Source: Acidobacteriota bacterium (lineage in GTDB: Bacteria; Acidobacteriota; Blastocatellia; Pyrinomonadales; Pyrinomonadaceae). From it: a stretch of DNA of 64,000 nt. Numbering within the stretch: the stretch's first letter is position 1; every line of letters starts with the position of its first letter. The DNA lies in assembly GCA_019239425.1 (NCBI GenBank), contig JAFAZX010000049.1:1-64000 (forward strand), written 5' to 3'. The notes beneath the pieces were generated by a model. It did not search any database, was not told the origin of the DNA, and was given only the letters and a program-made list of their open reading frames with translations. Shown one piece after another: positions 39,279-47,940 of the stretch. A program made the translations under genes and the position numbers.

Positions 39279-40195
39279 AGACGCTCCGTCGTGTCGTCGT
39301 CGTGGCCGATGGTGTCGTCGGGTTCCTGCGCGGGCAGCTCGACGGTGATGCGTTCGGAGTCGGGCGGGGGCAGGTCATCGCCCGTGAGGCGCGCGAGGAC
39401 GACGGTGATGTTGTCTTCGCCGCCGCGCTCGTTCGCCTCGTCAATCAGAGCCTCGCAGGCCCTCTTCAAATCCCCGCCGGACTCCAGCACGATGCGGAGC
39501 ATGTCCTCGCCGCGGAGCTTGCCCGAGAGGCCGTCGCTGCACAGGAGGAGGAGGTCGCCGCGGCAGACCTTGACGCGCCCCGTCACCGGCTGAAGCTCCG
39601 GCTGCGCGCCGAGCGCCTGGAGGATGACGTTGCGGAACATGTGCGTCTCGGCCTCCTGCTCGCTGATCTGGCCCACGTCCACGAGCTGCTGGACGAGCGA
39701 CTGGTCTTTGGTGGCGAGCTTGATGGATCGGCCGCGGATGATGTAGCCGCGGCTGTCGCCGACCTGGAGGAGGCCGACGCCGTCCTCGTCGACGGCGGCG
39801 GCGGTGAGCGTGGCGCCCATGCCGGAGCAGTGCGGGTCTTCCTGGCTGCGGCGGTGGATGGCGAAGTTGGCGTAGTCGGTCGCGTTCCGCAGGCTCTCGA
39901 CGAGCGGCGCGTCCTCTTCGTCCTCGCCCTCGTCTTCGTCGAGGAGCATCTCGCGGACGGTCTCGACGGCCATGCGGCTCGCCACGTCGCCGGCGAGCGC
40001 GCCGCCCATCCCGTCGGAGACGACGAGGACGACGCCCTTCGGCCCGACCTCGAAGCCCCCCAACTGCTCGGGGATGTCCTCGCCGTCAGAACCCGTCCAC
40101 GCGCCCTGACCCGTCAGGTCGAGCACGAGGAAGTTGTCCTCGTTGCCCGCGCGGACACGGCCCACGTTGGTCTTGGCGTAGAGCTCTACGAACAT
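39275..40195 (-). CDS. PPM-type serine/threonine protein phosphatase (Stp/PrpC-like)
   Basis: A 306-residue metal-dependent phosphatase that removes phosphate from proteins modified by Hanks-type kinases. Motifs: RAGNEDNFLVLD near 15, VVSDGMGGALAGDVAS near 58-73, GDSRGYIIRG near 142, LLLCSDGLSG near 217 and EDNITVVLAR near 260. A charged acidic loop (EDEGEDEEDAP) lies near residue 90. A partner kinase is not adjacent, but a Hanks-type kinase gene lies at 48.9 kb. Confidence 0.94.
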   Translation of the reverse strand: MFVELYAKTNVGRVRAGNEDNFLVLDLTGQGAWTGSDGEDIPEQLGGFEVGPKGVVLVVSDGMGGALAGDVASRMAVETVREMLLDEDEGEDEEDAPLVESLRNATDYANFAIHRRSQEDPHCSGMGATLTAAAVDEDGVGLLQVGDSRGYIIRGRSIKLATKDQSLVQQLVDVGQISEQEAETHMFRNVILQALGAQPELQPVTGRVKVCRGDLLLLCSDGLSGKLRGEDMLRIVLESGGDLKRACEALIDEANERGGEDNITVVLARLTGDDLPPPDSERITVELPAQEPDDTIGHDDDTTERL

Positions 40196-40198
40196 ATG

Positions 40199-40288
40199 AT
40201 GGTGAAGAGTAAATGGTGAAGAGTAAATGGTGAAGAGAAGGGACGCCTGCGCCTTACCATTTACTATTCACTATTGACCATTTACTAA
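40199..40288. repeat. Hairpin element, family G (no. 16)
   Basis: Left arm 40199-40238 (alternating TGGTGAA and GAGTAAA units) and right arm 40255-40288, period 7. It fills the space between two minus-strand genes: the stop of the PLP enzyme gene merges with the right arm, and the phosphatase start is near the left arm. Confidence 0.88.
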
Positions 40289-41427
40289 ATTTTGCTGAGC
40301 GCCTGATCAAGATCAGCGATGATGTCTTCGGTCTCTTCGAGGCCGACCGAGATGCGGACGAGCCCGCCGGTGATGCCGAGGCGCGCGCGCGTTTCCGGGA
40401 GCACCGAGGCGTGCGTCATCGTCGCCGGGTGCGAAATCAGCGTCTCGACGCCCCCGAGGCTTTCGGCCAGCGTGCAGAGGCGGACGGATTCTAACACAGT
40501 GCGCGCGTTTTCCAGCGAGCCGACGTCGAAGGCCACCATCCCGCCGAAACCCTTCTGCTGCCGCTTCGCCAGCTCGTGCTGCGTGTGCGAAAGCGAGCCG
40601 GGGTAGTAGAGCTTCTGCACTTTCGGGTGCTCTTCCAGGAAAGCGGCCACCGCCCTGCCGGTCGCGTCGTGCTGCTCCATCCGCACGGCCAGAGTCTTCG
40701 TCCCGCGCAGCACGAGCCACGAGTCGAACGGCGAGAGGATCGCGCCGACCGCGTTCTGGATGAAGGCCAGCTTCTCGGCGTCCTGCTCGTCGTCCAAGAC
40801 CACGACGCCGCCCACGCTGTCCGAGTGGCCGTTGAGGTACTTCGTCGTCGAGTGGACGACGATGTCCACGCCGAACTCCATCGGCCTTTGCAGGTACGGC
40901 GACATGAAGGTGTTGTCGCACACGACGCGCGCGCCCGCCGCGTGCGCGATGTCGGAGACGGCCTTCAGGTCTGTGATCATCATGACGGGGTTCGTCGGCG
41001 TCTCGACGAAGACCATCCGCGTGTTCGGCTTCAGGGCCGCCTCGACGTTGAGCGGGTCGGTCGTGTCCACGTACGAGAACTCGATGCCGTAGTCGGCGAG
41101 CACGCGGCTGAAGAGGCGGAACGTCCCGCCGTACGTGTTGTCCGAGACGACGACGTGCTCGCCGGCCTTGATCAACCTCAGCGTCGAATCAATCGCCGCC
41201 ATCCCCGAGGCGAAGGCGTAGCCGAAGCGCGCGCCTTCGAGCGCCGCGATGTTCCGCTCGACCGCCAGCCGCGTCGGGTTCTGCGTCCGCGCGTACTCGT
41301 ACCCGCCGCGCGGCTTCCCCAGGCCCTCCTGCTGGTAGGTCGAGGTCTGATAGATCGGCACCGTCACCGCCCCCGTCGTCGGGTCGGGCTCGTTGCCGGC
41401 GTGGATGGCTGTCGTGGAGAATCCCAT
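40285..41427 (-). CDS. Cystathionine gamma-synthase/lyase family PLP enzyme
   Basis: A 380-residue enzyme of trans-sulfuration. The PLP lysine is Lys196 in HSTTKYLNGHSD; YGGTFRLF near 99-106 and ETPTNP near 142-147 are family marks. Cystathionine gamma-synthase, gamma-lyase and beta-lyase cannot be separated surely by eye; MetB or MccB are both possible. The cysteine synthase gene just upstream on the same strand supports a role in moving sulfur between cysteine and homocysteine. Confidence 0.9.
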   Translation of the reverse strand: MGFSTTAIHAGNEPDPTTGAVTVPIYQTSTYQQEGLGKPRGGYEYARTQNPTRLAVERNIAALEGARFGYAFASGMAAIDSTLRLIKAGEHVVVSDNTYGGTFRLFSRVLADYGIEFSYVDTTDPLNVEAALKPNTRMVFVETPTNPVMMITDLKAVSDIAHAAGARVVCDNTFMSPYLQRPMEFGVDIVVHSTTKYLNGHSDSVGGVVVLDDEQDAEKLAFIQNAVGAILSPFDSWLVLRGTKTLAVRMEQHDATGRAVAAFLEEHPKVQKLYYPGSLSHTQHELAKRQQKGFGGMVAFDVGSLENARTVLESVRLCTLAESLGGVETLISHPATMTHASVLPETRARLGITGGLVRISVGLEETEDIIADLDQALSKI

Positions 41428-41434
41428 GATGACC

Positions 41435-41504
41435 TGTTCATCTGTTCATCGGGTCATTGATTCATTGAACATTAACAATGAATCGATGAGCCGATGAATC
41501 AATC
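41435..41504. repeat. Hairpin element, family H (no. 17)
   Basis: Left arm 41435-41467 and right arm 41477-41504, built on an 8-base unit (TGTTCATC, GATTCATT). On the minus strand it forms the TGA stop of the cysteine synthase gene. Confidence 0.85.
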
Positions 41505-42464
41505 GAAAATGCCTTGGCTCATGTAGCGCTCGGCGCCGTCGGGGAAGAGCGTGACGACGCGCTTACCCGCGCCCAGACGTTCGGCGACCTTTCTCGCCGC
41601 CGCGGCGGCCGCGCCGGTCGAGCCGCCGCCCAGGACGCCCTCGGTGCGCGCCAGTTCGCGGACGGTCGCGAACGCCTCCAGGTCTGAAATGGCGATGACC
41701 TCGTCGGCCGCGTCGCGGTCGAGGTTCGGCGGGATGAACTCGCGCTGGCCGATGCCTTCGAGCCTGTACGGGCCGGGTTCGCCCCCGCCGAGGATCGAGC
41801 CTTCGGGCTCGACGAGGACGCAGTAGACCTCCGGGTTGAACTGCTTGACGGCGTGCGTGATGCCCGTGAACGTCCCGGCCGAGCCGCAGCCCAAGACCAG
41901 CGCGTCGACCTTACCTTCGGCCTGCTCGATGATCTCGCGCGCGGTCGTCTCCTGGTGGAAGCGCGGGTTGGCCGGGTTCTCGAACTGCTGCGGGATGAAG
42001 CTGCCGGGCGTCTGCTCGGCCAGCTCGCGCGCGCGGCGCACCGCCCCCTCCATCCCCTCCTCGGCCGGGACGTACTCGACGCGCCCGCCGAGCGCCTCCA
42101 TGATCTTCATCTTCTCGCGCGAGTAGCCCTCGGGGACGCAGAGCACCACGCGATAGCCGCGCGCCGCGCCGACGAGGGCGAGCCCGATGCCGGTGTTGCC
42201 GGCGGTCGGCTCGATGATGGTGGAACCCTTTTCGAGGACTCCGCGCCGCTCGGCGTCGAGGATCATCCCGAGCGCCGCGCGGTCTTTCACAGACCCGCCC
42301 GGGTTCATGTATTCGAGCTTGGCGTAGACTTCGGCCGCGGGCGGCGGCGCGAACCGCGCGAGCCTCAGCAGGGGCGTGCCGCCCACGAGGTCGAGGATGC
42401 TCTCCACGGCCCTCAGCGGCGCCCTGCCCCTGCCTTCATTCATGCTTTGTGACGGACTAGCCAT
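41499..42464 (-). CDS. cysM: Cysteine synthase (CysM/CysK-like)
   Basis: A PLP enzyme making cysteine from an activated serine and sulfide. The lysine is Lys60 in NPGGSVKDR; PTAGNTGIGLA near 98 and GCGSAGTFTGIT near 185 bind the substrate and phosphate. About 321 residues from the ATG at 42464; a second ATG at 42443 is possible and neither has a clear ribosome site. CysK, CysM and cystathionine beta-synthase share this core; the C-terminus lacks CBS regulatory domains. The next gene downstream is the cystathionine enzyme. Confidence 0.9.
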   Translation of the reverse strand: MASPSQSMNEGRGRAPLRAVESILDLVGGTPLLRLARFAPPPAAEVYAKLEYMNPGGSVKDRAALGMILDAERRGVLEKGSTIIEPTAGNTGIGLALVGAARGYRVVLCVPEGYSREKMKIMEALGGRVEYVPAEEGMEGAVRRARELAEQTPGSFIPQQFENPANPRFHQETTAREIIEQAEGKVDALVLGCGSAGTFTGITHAVKQFNPEVYCVLVEPEGSILGGGEPGPYRLEGIGQREFIPPNLDRDAADEVIAISDLEAFATVRELARTEGVLGGGSTGAAAAAARKVAERLGAGKRVVTLFPDGAERYMSQGIFD

Positions 42465-42805
42465 GTAAGTGGAACTGCCCCGATGGTAGCTTAGGGAGTG
42501 ACGGGTGACAAGCGGCAAGAGAAGAGAACGACCGACCTCGACACACAAATCTGTTGACTTCATTTCTGCGCCGTTTCTACACTCCGCCCGCTCACGTTCT
42601 GGTCAGTCAGGGACTCAAACCTCCTGACTTCGCCGAAACGCCCCACTCAATTCTGAAGACTATTTGAAGTAGTGCGCACCGGCTCGCGGCGCCGCGCGTT
42701 GACTTACACCCAGCCTCCCCCTGTCGGGGTGCCGTTGTCTGGGGCGCGGTGGCTACGGCCCAACCTCAATGCTGTTTCCCTAACCCTCTGAAGGAGAAGC
42801 TCAAC
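42465..42805. other. Intergenic space without recognisable gene
   Basis: A 341-base gap between the cysteine synthase gene (minus) and the small secreted protein gene (plus). It is less GC-rich than its surroundings over its first 200 bases. A TTGACT lies near 42699 but has no fitting -10 box at 17 bases. No hairpin element of families A-K is present, which is unusual for a gap this long in the window. Confidence 0.5.
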
Positions 42806-43075
42806 ATGAAAGTTTCACTCAAAAAGCTCGCAAAGACAGTGTTCCTCAGCGGCGTGATGGCGGTGGGTATTTTAGGCAACACCGTGTACACTCACGCTTC
42901 CGTCGATTACCTGTTCACGGACGAGTGTGGTAACACCTATTGGTATTCGACCGGTAGCTCGGGGCCGGACACAGTCTGGCGTTGTCCGGCCGGCGGGGGC
43001 GCCTGCACAGGGTATGACCCTGGCATCGTCATCAACGGGCGCGAACAGGGCTGTAGCGTCGGGCCAATAGCGTAA
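42806..43075 (+). CDS. Small secreted cysteine-rich protein
   Basis: An 89-residue precursor. AAGGAGA lies nine bases before the ATG at 42806, one of the best ribosome sites in the window. A signal sequence (KKLAKTVFLSGVMAVGILGN) precedes a mature part of about 58 residues with four cysteines (DECGNTYWY, VWRCPAGG, GACTGYD, QGCSVG) that could form two disulfides. I do not recognise the family. The layout, Lys-rich start and short Cys-rich product, resembles bacterial secreted peptide families such as NVEALA-type peptides, but sequence similarity is not evident. It lies before a larger secreted protein gene. Confidence 0.8.
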   Translation: MKVSLKKLAKTVFLSGVMAVGILGNTVYTHASVDYLFTDECGNTYWYSTGSSGPDTVWRCPAGGGACTGYDPGIVINGREQGCSVGPIA

Positions 43076-43188
43076 CAATTGTCACCACAGTGACTGCGCA
43101 AGGGGCGGCGAGTCAAAAGGCCGACCGCCCCTTGCGACATAGCATGACGGGTCGGATGCTTATTCGGATGCTTATAAGGTGGTGGAAT

Positions 43189-44907
43189 GTGACTCTCACG
43201 CTGTTCACGATGCGGCGACTTCAACCGCTGTTGGCGCTGGCGCTCCTCACGGCCAACCTCTGTTACGCCCAAACGGCCGCCCCGAGAGACAGGGAGAAAG
43301 GGGAAGAGAGGGCGTTGGAGCGCAACGCCTTGTTCTTTGAGTTGAAGGCGCTGGATGCTGAGGCGTCAGAGCTGAGAAAGCCGCTCGCGCGCTCACGCGT
43401 GAAGGTCGAGATTGCAGACACCGCGTGGGAACTGGACAGGGAGTGGGCGAAGAAGCTTTTACGAGAAGCCTACGAGTTGACCTTTCCAGACGACGGGGAG
43501 CGCGAGGCGTTGCGCCGGCAGGCGGTCGGCGAAGGGGTGAAGCCGCCCACCGATCTGGACTGGGCGCGCATACAGATGCGGGATCGCGTGTTCGCCGTCG
43601 CGCGCCGTGCGGCCTCCTTCGCCGACGAGCTGAGTCAACTGGGCGCGAAGGAACTCGGGCGGGGTGAGGAGGAACGGCGAAATTGGAATCTTGCCTCCCA
43701 AGCGCTCAGTGCCGGTAACGCGGAAGTCGCCAGCAAATACGTCTCCTTAGCCATCAAGGCCGACCCCACACGCGGAGCGGCTTTCGTGATAATCCCTAAC
43801 ATAGCCAGGTTCGACCGAGCGACTGCGGACAGGTTGATTATTGAATTCATCGAGCAGTTGAGGGTCACGCCGCTCTCAATGTCTAACGGGAGCGCCGTGC
43901 GGGCGCACAGCGCCCTGCAGAACGTGATGGGTTCGGGCCAGCTTGGTAAGGATGGAAAGCCGGTGCCGCCGCCGGGGCCGGCCGTTTGGAAGGCTTATGT
44001 GAGCTACGTCGTTGAGAGCATGACGGCGTTGGGCCAGAGCGAGCCGAACGGCTTGCAGGTACTACGCTCCTTCCTGCTGACGGCGTGGGCGCCTTTGCAG
44101 TTGTACGCGCCGGAATTAACCGCACGGTTCGTCGCGTTGGAGCAGTTGAGCAGGAGGGCGGGTGAGGCGGGCGGTCTGCCAAAGCCCGACAGCAACGAGG
44201 CCGAGGCCCGGAAGGCGCGCGCCGAAGACCAACTACAGCAGGCGCTCAAGAGCGGCCGCCCCGACGACGAAGTGATCAGCCGCGCTGGGGGCCGGAAAGA
44301 TTTCGCCGCCGCCCGCAAGCTGATCGACCTGCTCCCCGAAGGGGAGAAGAAGTCCGGGTTTGTCGAGTGGGTCAACGTCGAGGAGGCTTCCAGCCTGTTG
44401 GCCGGGGGCGACCAGGCGGGGGCAGAGAAGCTTGCCCAGGAGTTGAACAAGCCGGAGTCCATCCTGCGCGTCTACGCTGCTTTGATGGGGAGGTGTGCCC
44501 AGCGTAAAGACGCGCAGTGCGTCACCGAACTGGCTAACCGGGCCGCCGGTCGGCTGCGGCGGCTCGCCGACACGTCCTCGGCGGCCGCGGCGCTGGCGGG
44601 GCTGGCCGAAGCGGCCGCGCCGCTCAACGAGGGCTTGGCCTTCGACATGCTCGACGAGGCGGTGGCGGCGGCCAACTCCAACAGTCTGGCCGAGGCGGAG
44701 TTCGGCCGGCTCCCCATCGAGACCGGCGCCTTCAACGCTCTCGCCGCCAGGAACGAGCCGCGCGCCCGCCAGTCGGCGCAGACTTTGAAGGAGCGCACGG
44801 CCAGAATCGCCGCCCTCGCGGCCGTCTACAAACTGAAAGCCAAGGCGCTGGTAAAGCCGGCCGCCATAGCCGTGAACCGTGACAGAAGCGTGAACCGTGA
44901 ACCGTGA
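43189..44907 (+). CDS. Large secreted helical protein of unknown function
   Basis: About 572 residues from the GTG at 43189, which has AGGTGGA close upstream; the ATG at 43210 is the alternative. A signal peptide (LQPLLALALLTANLCYAQ) leads into an Ala/Leu/Glu-rich helical protein that looks like degenerate tetratricopeptide or similar helical repeats (for example ASKYVSLAIKADP). No enzyme motif is visible. The last dozen residues (VNRDRSVNREP) and the stop are encoded by the left arm of a family I hairpin. The gene follows the small Cys-rich protein with a 113-base gap and may be expressed with it. Confidence 0.78.
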   Translation: MTLTLFTMRRLQPLLALALLTANLCYAQTAAPRDREKGEERALERNALFFELKALDAEASELRKPLARSRVKVEIADTAWELDREWAKKLLREAYELTFPDDGEREALRRQAVGEGVKPPTDLDWARIQMRDRVFAVARRAASFADELSQLGAKELGRGEEERRNWNLASQALSAGNAEVASKYVSLAIKADPTRGAAFVIIPNIARFDRATADRLIIEFIEQLRVTPLSMSNGSAVRAHSALQNVMGSGQLGKDGKPVPPPGPAVWKAYVSYVVESMTALGQSEPNGLQVLRSFLLTAWAPLQLYAPELTARFVALEQLSRRAGEAGGLPKPDSNEAEARKARAEDQLQQALKSGRPDDEVISRAGGRKDFAAARKLIDLLPEGEKKSGFVEWVNVEEASSLLAGGDQAGAEKLAQELNKPESILRVYAALMGRCAQRKDAQCVTELANRAAGRLRRLADTSSAAAALAGLAEAAAPLNEGLAFDMLDEAVAAANSNSLAEAEFGRLPIETGAFNALAARNEPRARQSAQTLKERTARIAALAAVYKLKAKALVKPAAIAVNRDRSVNREP

Positions 44908-44963
44908 CAAGGTGAAGTCAATCCTTCTTGTCACGGTTCACGCTTCACGCTTTCTTCTTGTCA
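44871..44963. repeat. Hairpin element, family I (no. 18)
   Basis: Left arm 44871-44911 and right arm 44927-44963, on the 7-base unit CGTGAAC. The left arm encodes the end of the secreted protein gene; the right arm ends with the TTGTCA that forms the -35 box of a likely kdsB promoter. Confidence 0.88.
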
Positions 44964-44986
44964 CCCGCCGCGGTCTGGGTTATCTT
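44958..44986 (+). promoter_or_regulatory. Sigma70-type promoter of kdsB, near-leaderless
   Basis: TTGTCA at 44958-44963 and TATCTT at 44981-44986 are 17 bases apart. Transcription would begin near 44993, about two bases before the GTG start of kdsB, so the mRNA would be almost leaderless. The -35 box is part of the hairpin arm. Confidence 0.45.
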
Positions 44987-44994
44987 GTAGTCCC

Positions 44995-45804
44995 GTGAAT
45001 CACACGGGCTCACCTGTTCCGAATCCCACGGTCGTCGCCATCATCCCCGCACGGTTCTCTTCGAGCCGGCTTCCGGGAAAACCCCTTCTCGAAATACAGG
45101 GCCGCCCGATGGTCGTCCACGTCGCGGAGCGCGCGCTCGCGGCCCCCTGCGTTTCGCGCGCCGTCGTCGCGACCGACGACGGGCGCATCTACGAGGCCGT
45201 CACGGCCGCGGGCCACGAGGCTCTGATGACGAGTCCCGAGCACGCCTCGGGGAGCGACCGCCTGGCCGAGGCCGCCGCGCGGATCGAGTGCGACGTGGTC
45301 GTTAACGTGCAGGGCGACGAGCCCCTGATTTCGCCGGACACCATCGAGGTCGCCGTCGGCGCTCTGCTGGAGGACGAAGCGGCCTCGGTCTCGACTACGT
45401 CCGAGCCGATTGAGACGGCCGAAGACGTCATGAGCGCGGACGTGGTCAAGGTCGTGGTGGACGCGCGCGGGCGGGCGCTCTACTTCTCGCGCTCGCCCGT
45501 GCCCTACCCGCGCGAGGCGGCCAGGGCGTACGGCTCTCTGGCCGCGGCGCTGGAAGTCGAGCCCGCCTTGCTCGGCACGTTCCGCAAGCACACGGGGCTT
45601 TATGTTTACCGCCGGAGCTTTTTGTTAGAATACGCGGGTTGGCCACAGACGGCGCTCGAACGCGCCGAATCGCTCGAACAACTGCGCGTCCTCGAACGCG
45701 GGTATCAGATACGTGTGGTCGAAGCGGCCTCCCCGTCAATCGGAGTGGACACGGAAGACGACCTGCGCCGCGTGAGGGAAATGCTTGAGAGGGGTGATAA
45801 GTGA
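44995..45804 (+). CDS. kdsB: 3-deoxy-manno-octulosonate cytidylyltransferase
   Basis: Activates Kdo with CTP to CMP-Kdo for lipopolysaccharide. The 269 residues match. AIIPARFSSSRLPGKPL near 15-31 is the family signature and binds CTP; VNVQGDEPLI near 102-111 holds the metal-binding Asp. GTG start. The last residues (GDK) and TGA stop are encoded by the family D hairpin that follows. kdsA, kdsC and pyrG are all within 10 kb. Confidence 0.96.
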   Translation: MNHTGSPVPNPTVVAIIPARFSSSRLPGKPLLEIQGRPMVVHVAERALAAPCVSRAVVATDDGRIYEAVTAAGHEALMTSPEHASGSDRLAEAAARIECDVVVNVQGDEPLISPDTIEVAVGALLEDEAASVSTTSEPIETAEDVMSADVVKVVVDARGRALYFSRSPVPYPREAARAYGSLAAALEVEPALLGTFRKHTGLYVYRRSFLLEYAGWPQTALERAESLEQLRVLERGYQIRVVEAASPSIGVDTEDDLRRVREMLERGDK

Positions 45805-45877
45805 TGAGTGATAAGTGATAAGGAAGAAGATAGGAAGACGTATTTTCTTATAACTTATCACTCATCACTTATCACTT
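45793..45877. repeat. Hairpin element, family D (no. 19)
   Basis: Arms 45793-45823 and 45847-45877 are nearly perfectly complementary, with 7-base units AGTGATA/AGTGATG. It supplies the kdsB stop and ends eight bases before the next gene. Confidence 0.92.
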
Positions 45878-45885
45878 AAAAAGCT

Positions 45886-46218
45886 ATGGGCGACTGGATC
45901 GGACTCGGCCTCTTCGTGCTCGTCATTGTCGGCGCGCTCGTCGGTTTGTCCCAACTGGGGAAGAAGCCGAAGCGTCTGACCGAGGAGGAGTACGAGCAGC
46001 GCGTGGCGGAGGCGAAGGGAACGACGCGCGCCGCCGCTCTGGCCGGGATGAACGCGCTCAACAAGATGATCAACCCGAAGGCGGTCGAGGCGATAGAGGT
46101 GCAGCGCGACCTGAAGGCGGGCTTCTACAACGACGAGGAGAAGAAGGGCGAGGGCGACGGGCCTGACGCCGGGAGTAAACGTCTGGGGCCGACAGGCGAA
46201 GGGGGAGGGGATGCCTAA
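45886..46218 (+). CDS. Single-pass membrane protein of unknown function (110 aa)
   Basis: One N-terminal transmembrane helix (WIGLGLFVLVIVGALVGL) and a charged cytoplasmic tail of about 85 residues, Gly/Glu/Lys-rich at the end. No known domain seen. It starts eight bases after a hairpin arm and its end overlaps the start of pyrG by eight bases, so it is probably translated with pyrG. Confidence 0.75.
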   Translation: MGDWIGLGLFVLVIVGALVGLSQLGKKPKRLTEEEYEQRVAEAKGTTRAAALAGMNALNKMINPKAVEAIEVQRDLKAGFYNDEEKKGEGDGPDAGSKRLGPTGEGGGDA

Positions 46219-47926
46219 ATACATTTTCGTGACGGGCGGCGTGGTTTCGAGTCTGGGGAAGGGCCTGGCGGCGTCGAGCATCGGGTGCCTGCTTGAGGCG
46301 AGGGGCCTGAGCGTGACCTGCATCAAGCTCGACCCGTACATCAACGTAGACCCGGGCACGATGTCGCCCTTCCAGCACGGCGAGGTCTTCGTCACCGACG
46401 ACGGCGCCGAGACCGACCTCGACCTCGGCCACTACGAGCGCTTCACGAACGCGAAGCTCTCGCGCTCGAACAACTGGACGACGGGAAGGATTTATCTCTC
46501 GGTCATCGAGAAGGAGCGGCGCGGCGACTACCTCGGGAAGACCATCCAGGTCATCCCGCACATCACCGACGAGATCAAGCGGGCCGTGCGCGCCGTCGCC
46601 GAGAAGGACTCGACGGATGTCGTGATCGTCGAAATCGGCGGCACGGTCGGCGACATCGAGTCTTTGCCCTTCCTCGAAGCCATCCGCCAGATGGGGAACG
46701 AGGAGCGGCAGAACGGCCAGAACGGCGCGGTCTTCATCCACCTCACGCTCGTCCCCTTTATCGCCGCCGCCGGGGAGCTGAAGACGAAGCCGACGCAGCA
46801 CTCCGTCCGCGACCTGCGCGAGATCGGCATCGCCGTCGACATCCTCCTCTGCCGCTCAGACCGCACGCTCCCGCGCGACATCCGCTCGAAGATCGCGCTC
46901 TTCTGCAACGTCAAGGAGCAGGCCGTCATCGCCGCGCAGGACGTGGACACGATCTACGAGGTGCCGCTCGCCTTTCACGAGCAGGGTTTGGACGACCAGA
47001 TCGTCTCAGCGCTCGGCCTGCAAGACCGCGCGCCGCACGCCGACCTCGCGCGCTGGCGCGAGCTGGTCGAGACCATCCGCGACCCCTCGAAAGGGAACGT
47101 CACCATCGGCATCGTCGGCAAGTACGTCGAGCTGGAGGACTCTTACAAGTCCCTGCGCGAGGCCCTGACGCACGGCGGCGTGGCGAACAACCTGCGCGTG
47201 GACGTGCGCTGGGTCGAGAGCGAGAGCCTGATGGACGAGGACTACGAGGAGCGCTTGCGCGACTACGACGCCATCCTCGTCCCCGGCGGCTTCGGGAAGC
47301 GCGGCGTGGCCGGCATGATCCGCGCCATCAACTACGCGCGCCGGACGCGCACGCCCTACTTCGGCATCTGCCTGGGGATGCAGACGGCCGTCATCGAGTA
47401 CGCGCGCGCGGTCTGCGGACTCGCGGGCGCCGACTCGACCGAGTTCGACGCCGACACGCCGCACCCGGTCATCTTCAAGCTGCGCGACCTCGTGGACGTC
47501 GAAGAACTCGGGGGCACGATGCGGCTCGGCGCGTGGACGTGCCGCCTGGCCGAAGGGAGTCTGGCGCAGGAGGTCTACGGCGGCGCGGGGGAGATCAGCG
47601 AAAGGCATCGCCACCGCTACGAGTTCAACCCGGAGTACCGGAAGCAGCTTGAGGAGGCGGGGCTCGCCTTCAGCGGCATCTCGGAGGACGGCCGCTTCGT
47701 CGAGATGGTCGAGCTGCCGCGCGAGGCGCACCCATGGTTCTTGGGCTGCCAGTTCCACCCCGAATACAAGTCGAAGCCGCTCGCGCCGCAGCCGCTGTTT
47801 GCGTCTTTCGTCCGGGCGGCGTACCGTAACCGCATGCGCGACGACGTGGCGGTCGAGGGCGCGGGCGGGCAGGAGGCCGAGCCCCTGGCGCACGAGCGCG
47901 CGCAGGTCTTGGCCGGCGACGACTGA
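46211..47926 (+). CDS. pyrG: CTP synthase
   Basis: Makes CTP from UTP and glutamine. The 571 residues show the amidoligase domain (FVTGGVVSSLGKGLAASSIG at 6-25, the ATP/UTP loop; KLDPYINVDPGTM near 38-50) and a class I glutamine amidotransferase domain with Cys387 in FGICLGMQ and the His-Pro-Glu triad near residue 516. A Glu-rich tail follows. CTP is the substrate of KdsB, so the place next to kdsB is sensible, and this pairing is known from many Gram-negative genomes. Confidence 0.98.
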   Translation: MPKYIFVTGGVVSSLGKGLAASSIGCLLEARGLSVTCIKLDPYINVDPGTMSPFQHGEVFVTDDGAETDLDLGHYERFTNAKLSRSNNWTTGRIYLSVIEKERRGDYLGKTIQVIPHITDEIKRAVRAVAEKDSTDVVIVEIGGTVGDIESLPFLEAIRQMGNEERQNGQNGAVFIHLTLVPFIAAAGELKTKPTQHSVRDLREIGIAVDILLCRSDRTLPRDIRSKIALFCNVKEQAVIAAQDVDTIYEVPLAFHEQGLDDQIVSALGLQDRAPHADLARWRELVETIRDPSKGNVTIGIVGKYVELEDSYKSLREALTHGGVANNLRVDVRWVESESLMDEDYEERLRDYDAILVPGGFGKRGVAGMIRAINYARRTRTPYFGICLGMQTAVIEYARAVCGLAGADSTEFDADTPHPVIFKLRDLVDVEELGGTMRLGAWTCRLAEGSLAQEVYGGAGEISERHRHRYEFNPEYRKQLEEAGLAFSGISEDGRFVEMVELPREAHPWFLGCQFHPEYKSKPLAPQPLFASFVRAAYRNRMRDDVAVEGAGGQEAEPLAHERAQVLAGDD

Positions 47927-47940
47927 AGGAACCTCAAGTC

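Noticed and set aside
42699..42727. Promoter with TTGACT before the small Cys-rich protein gene
   Set aside because: There is no acceptable -10 box 16-18 bases downstream.
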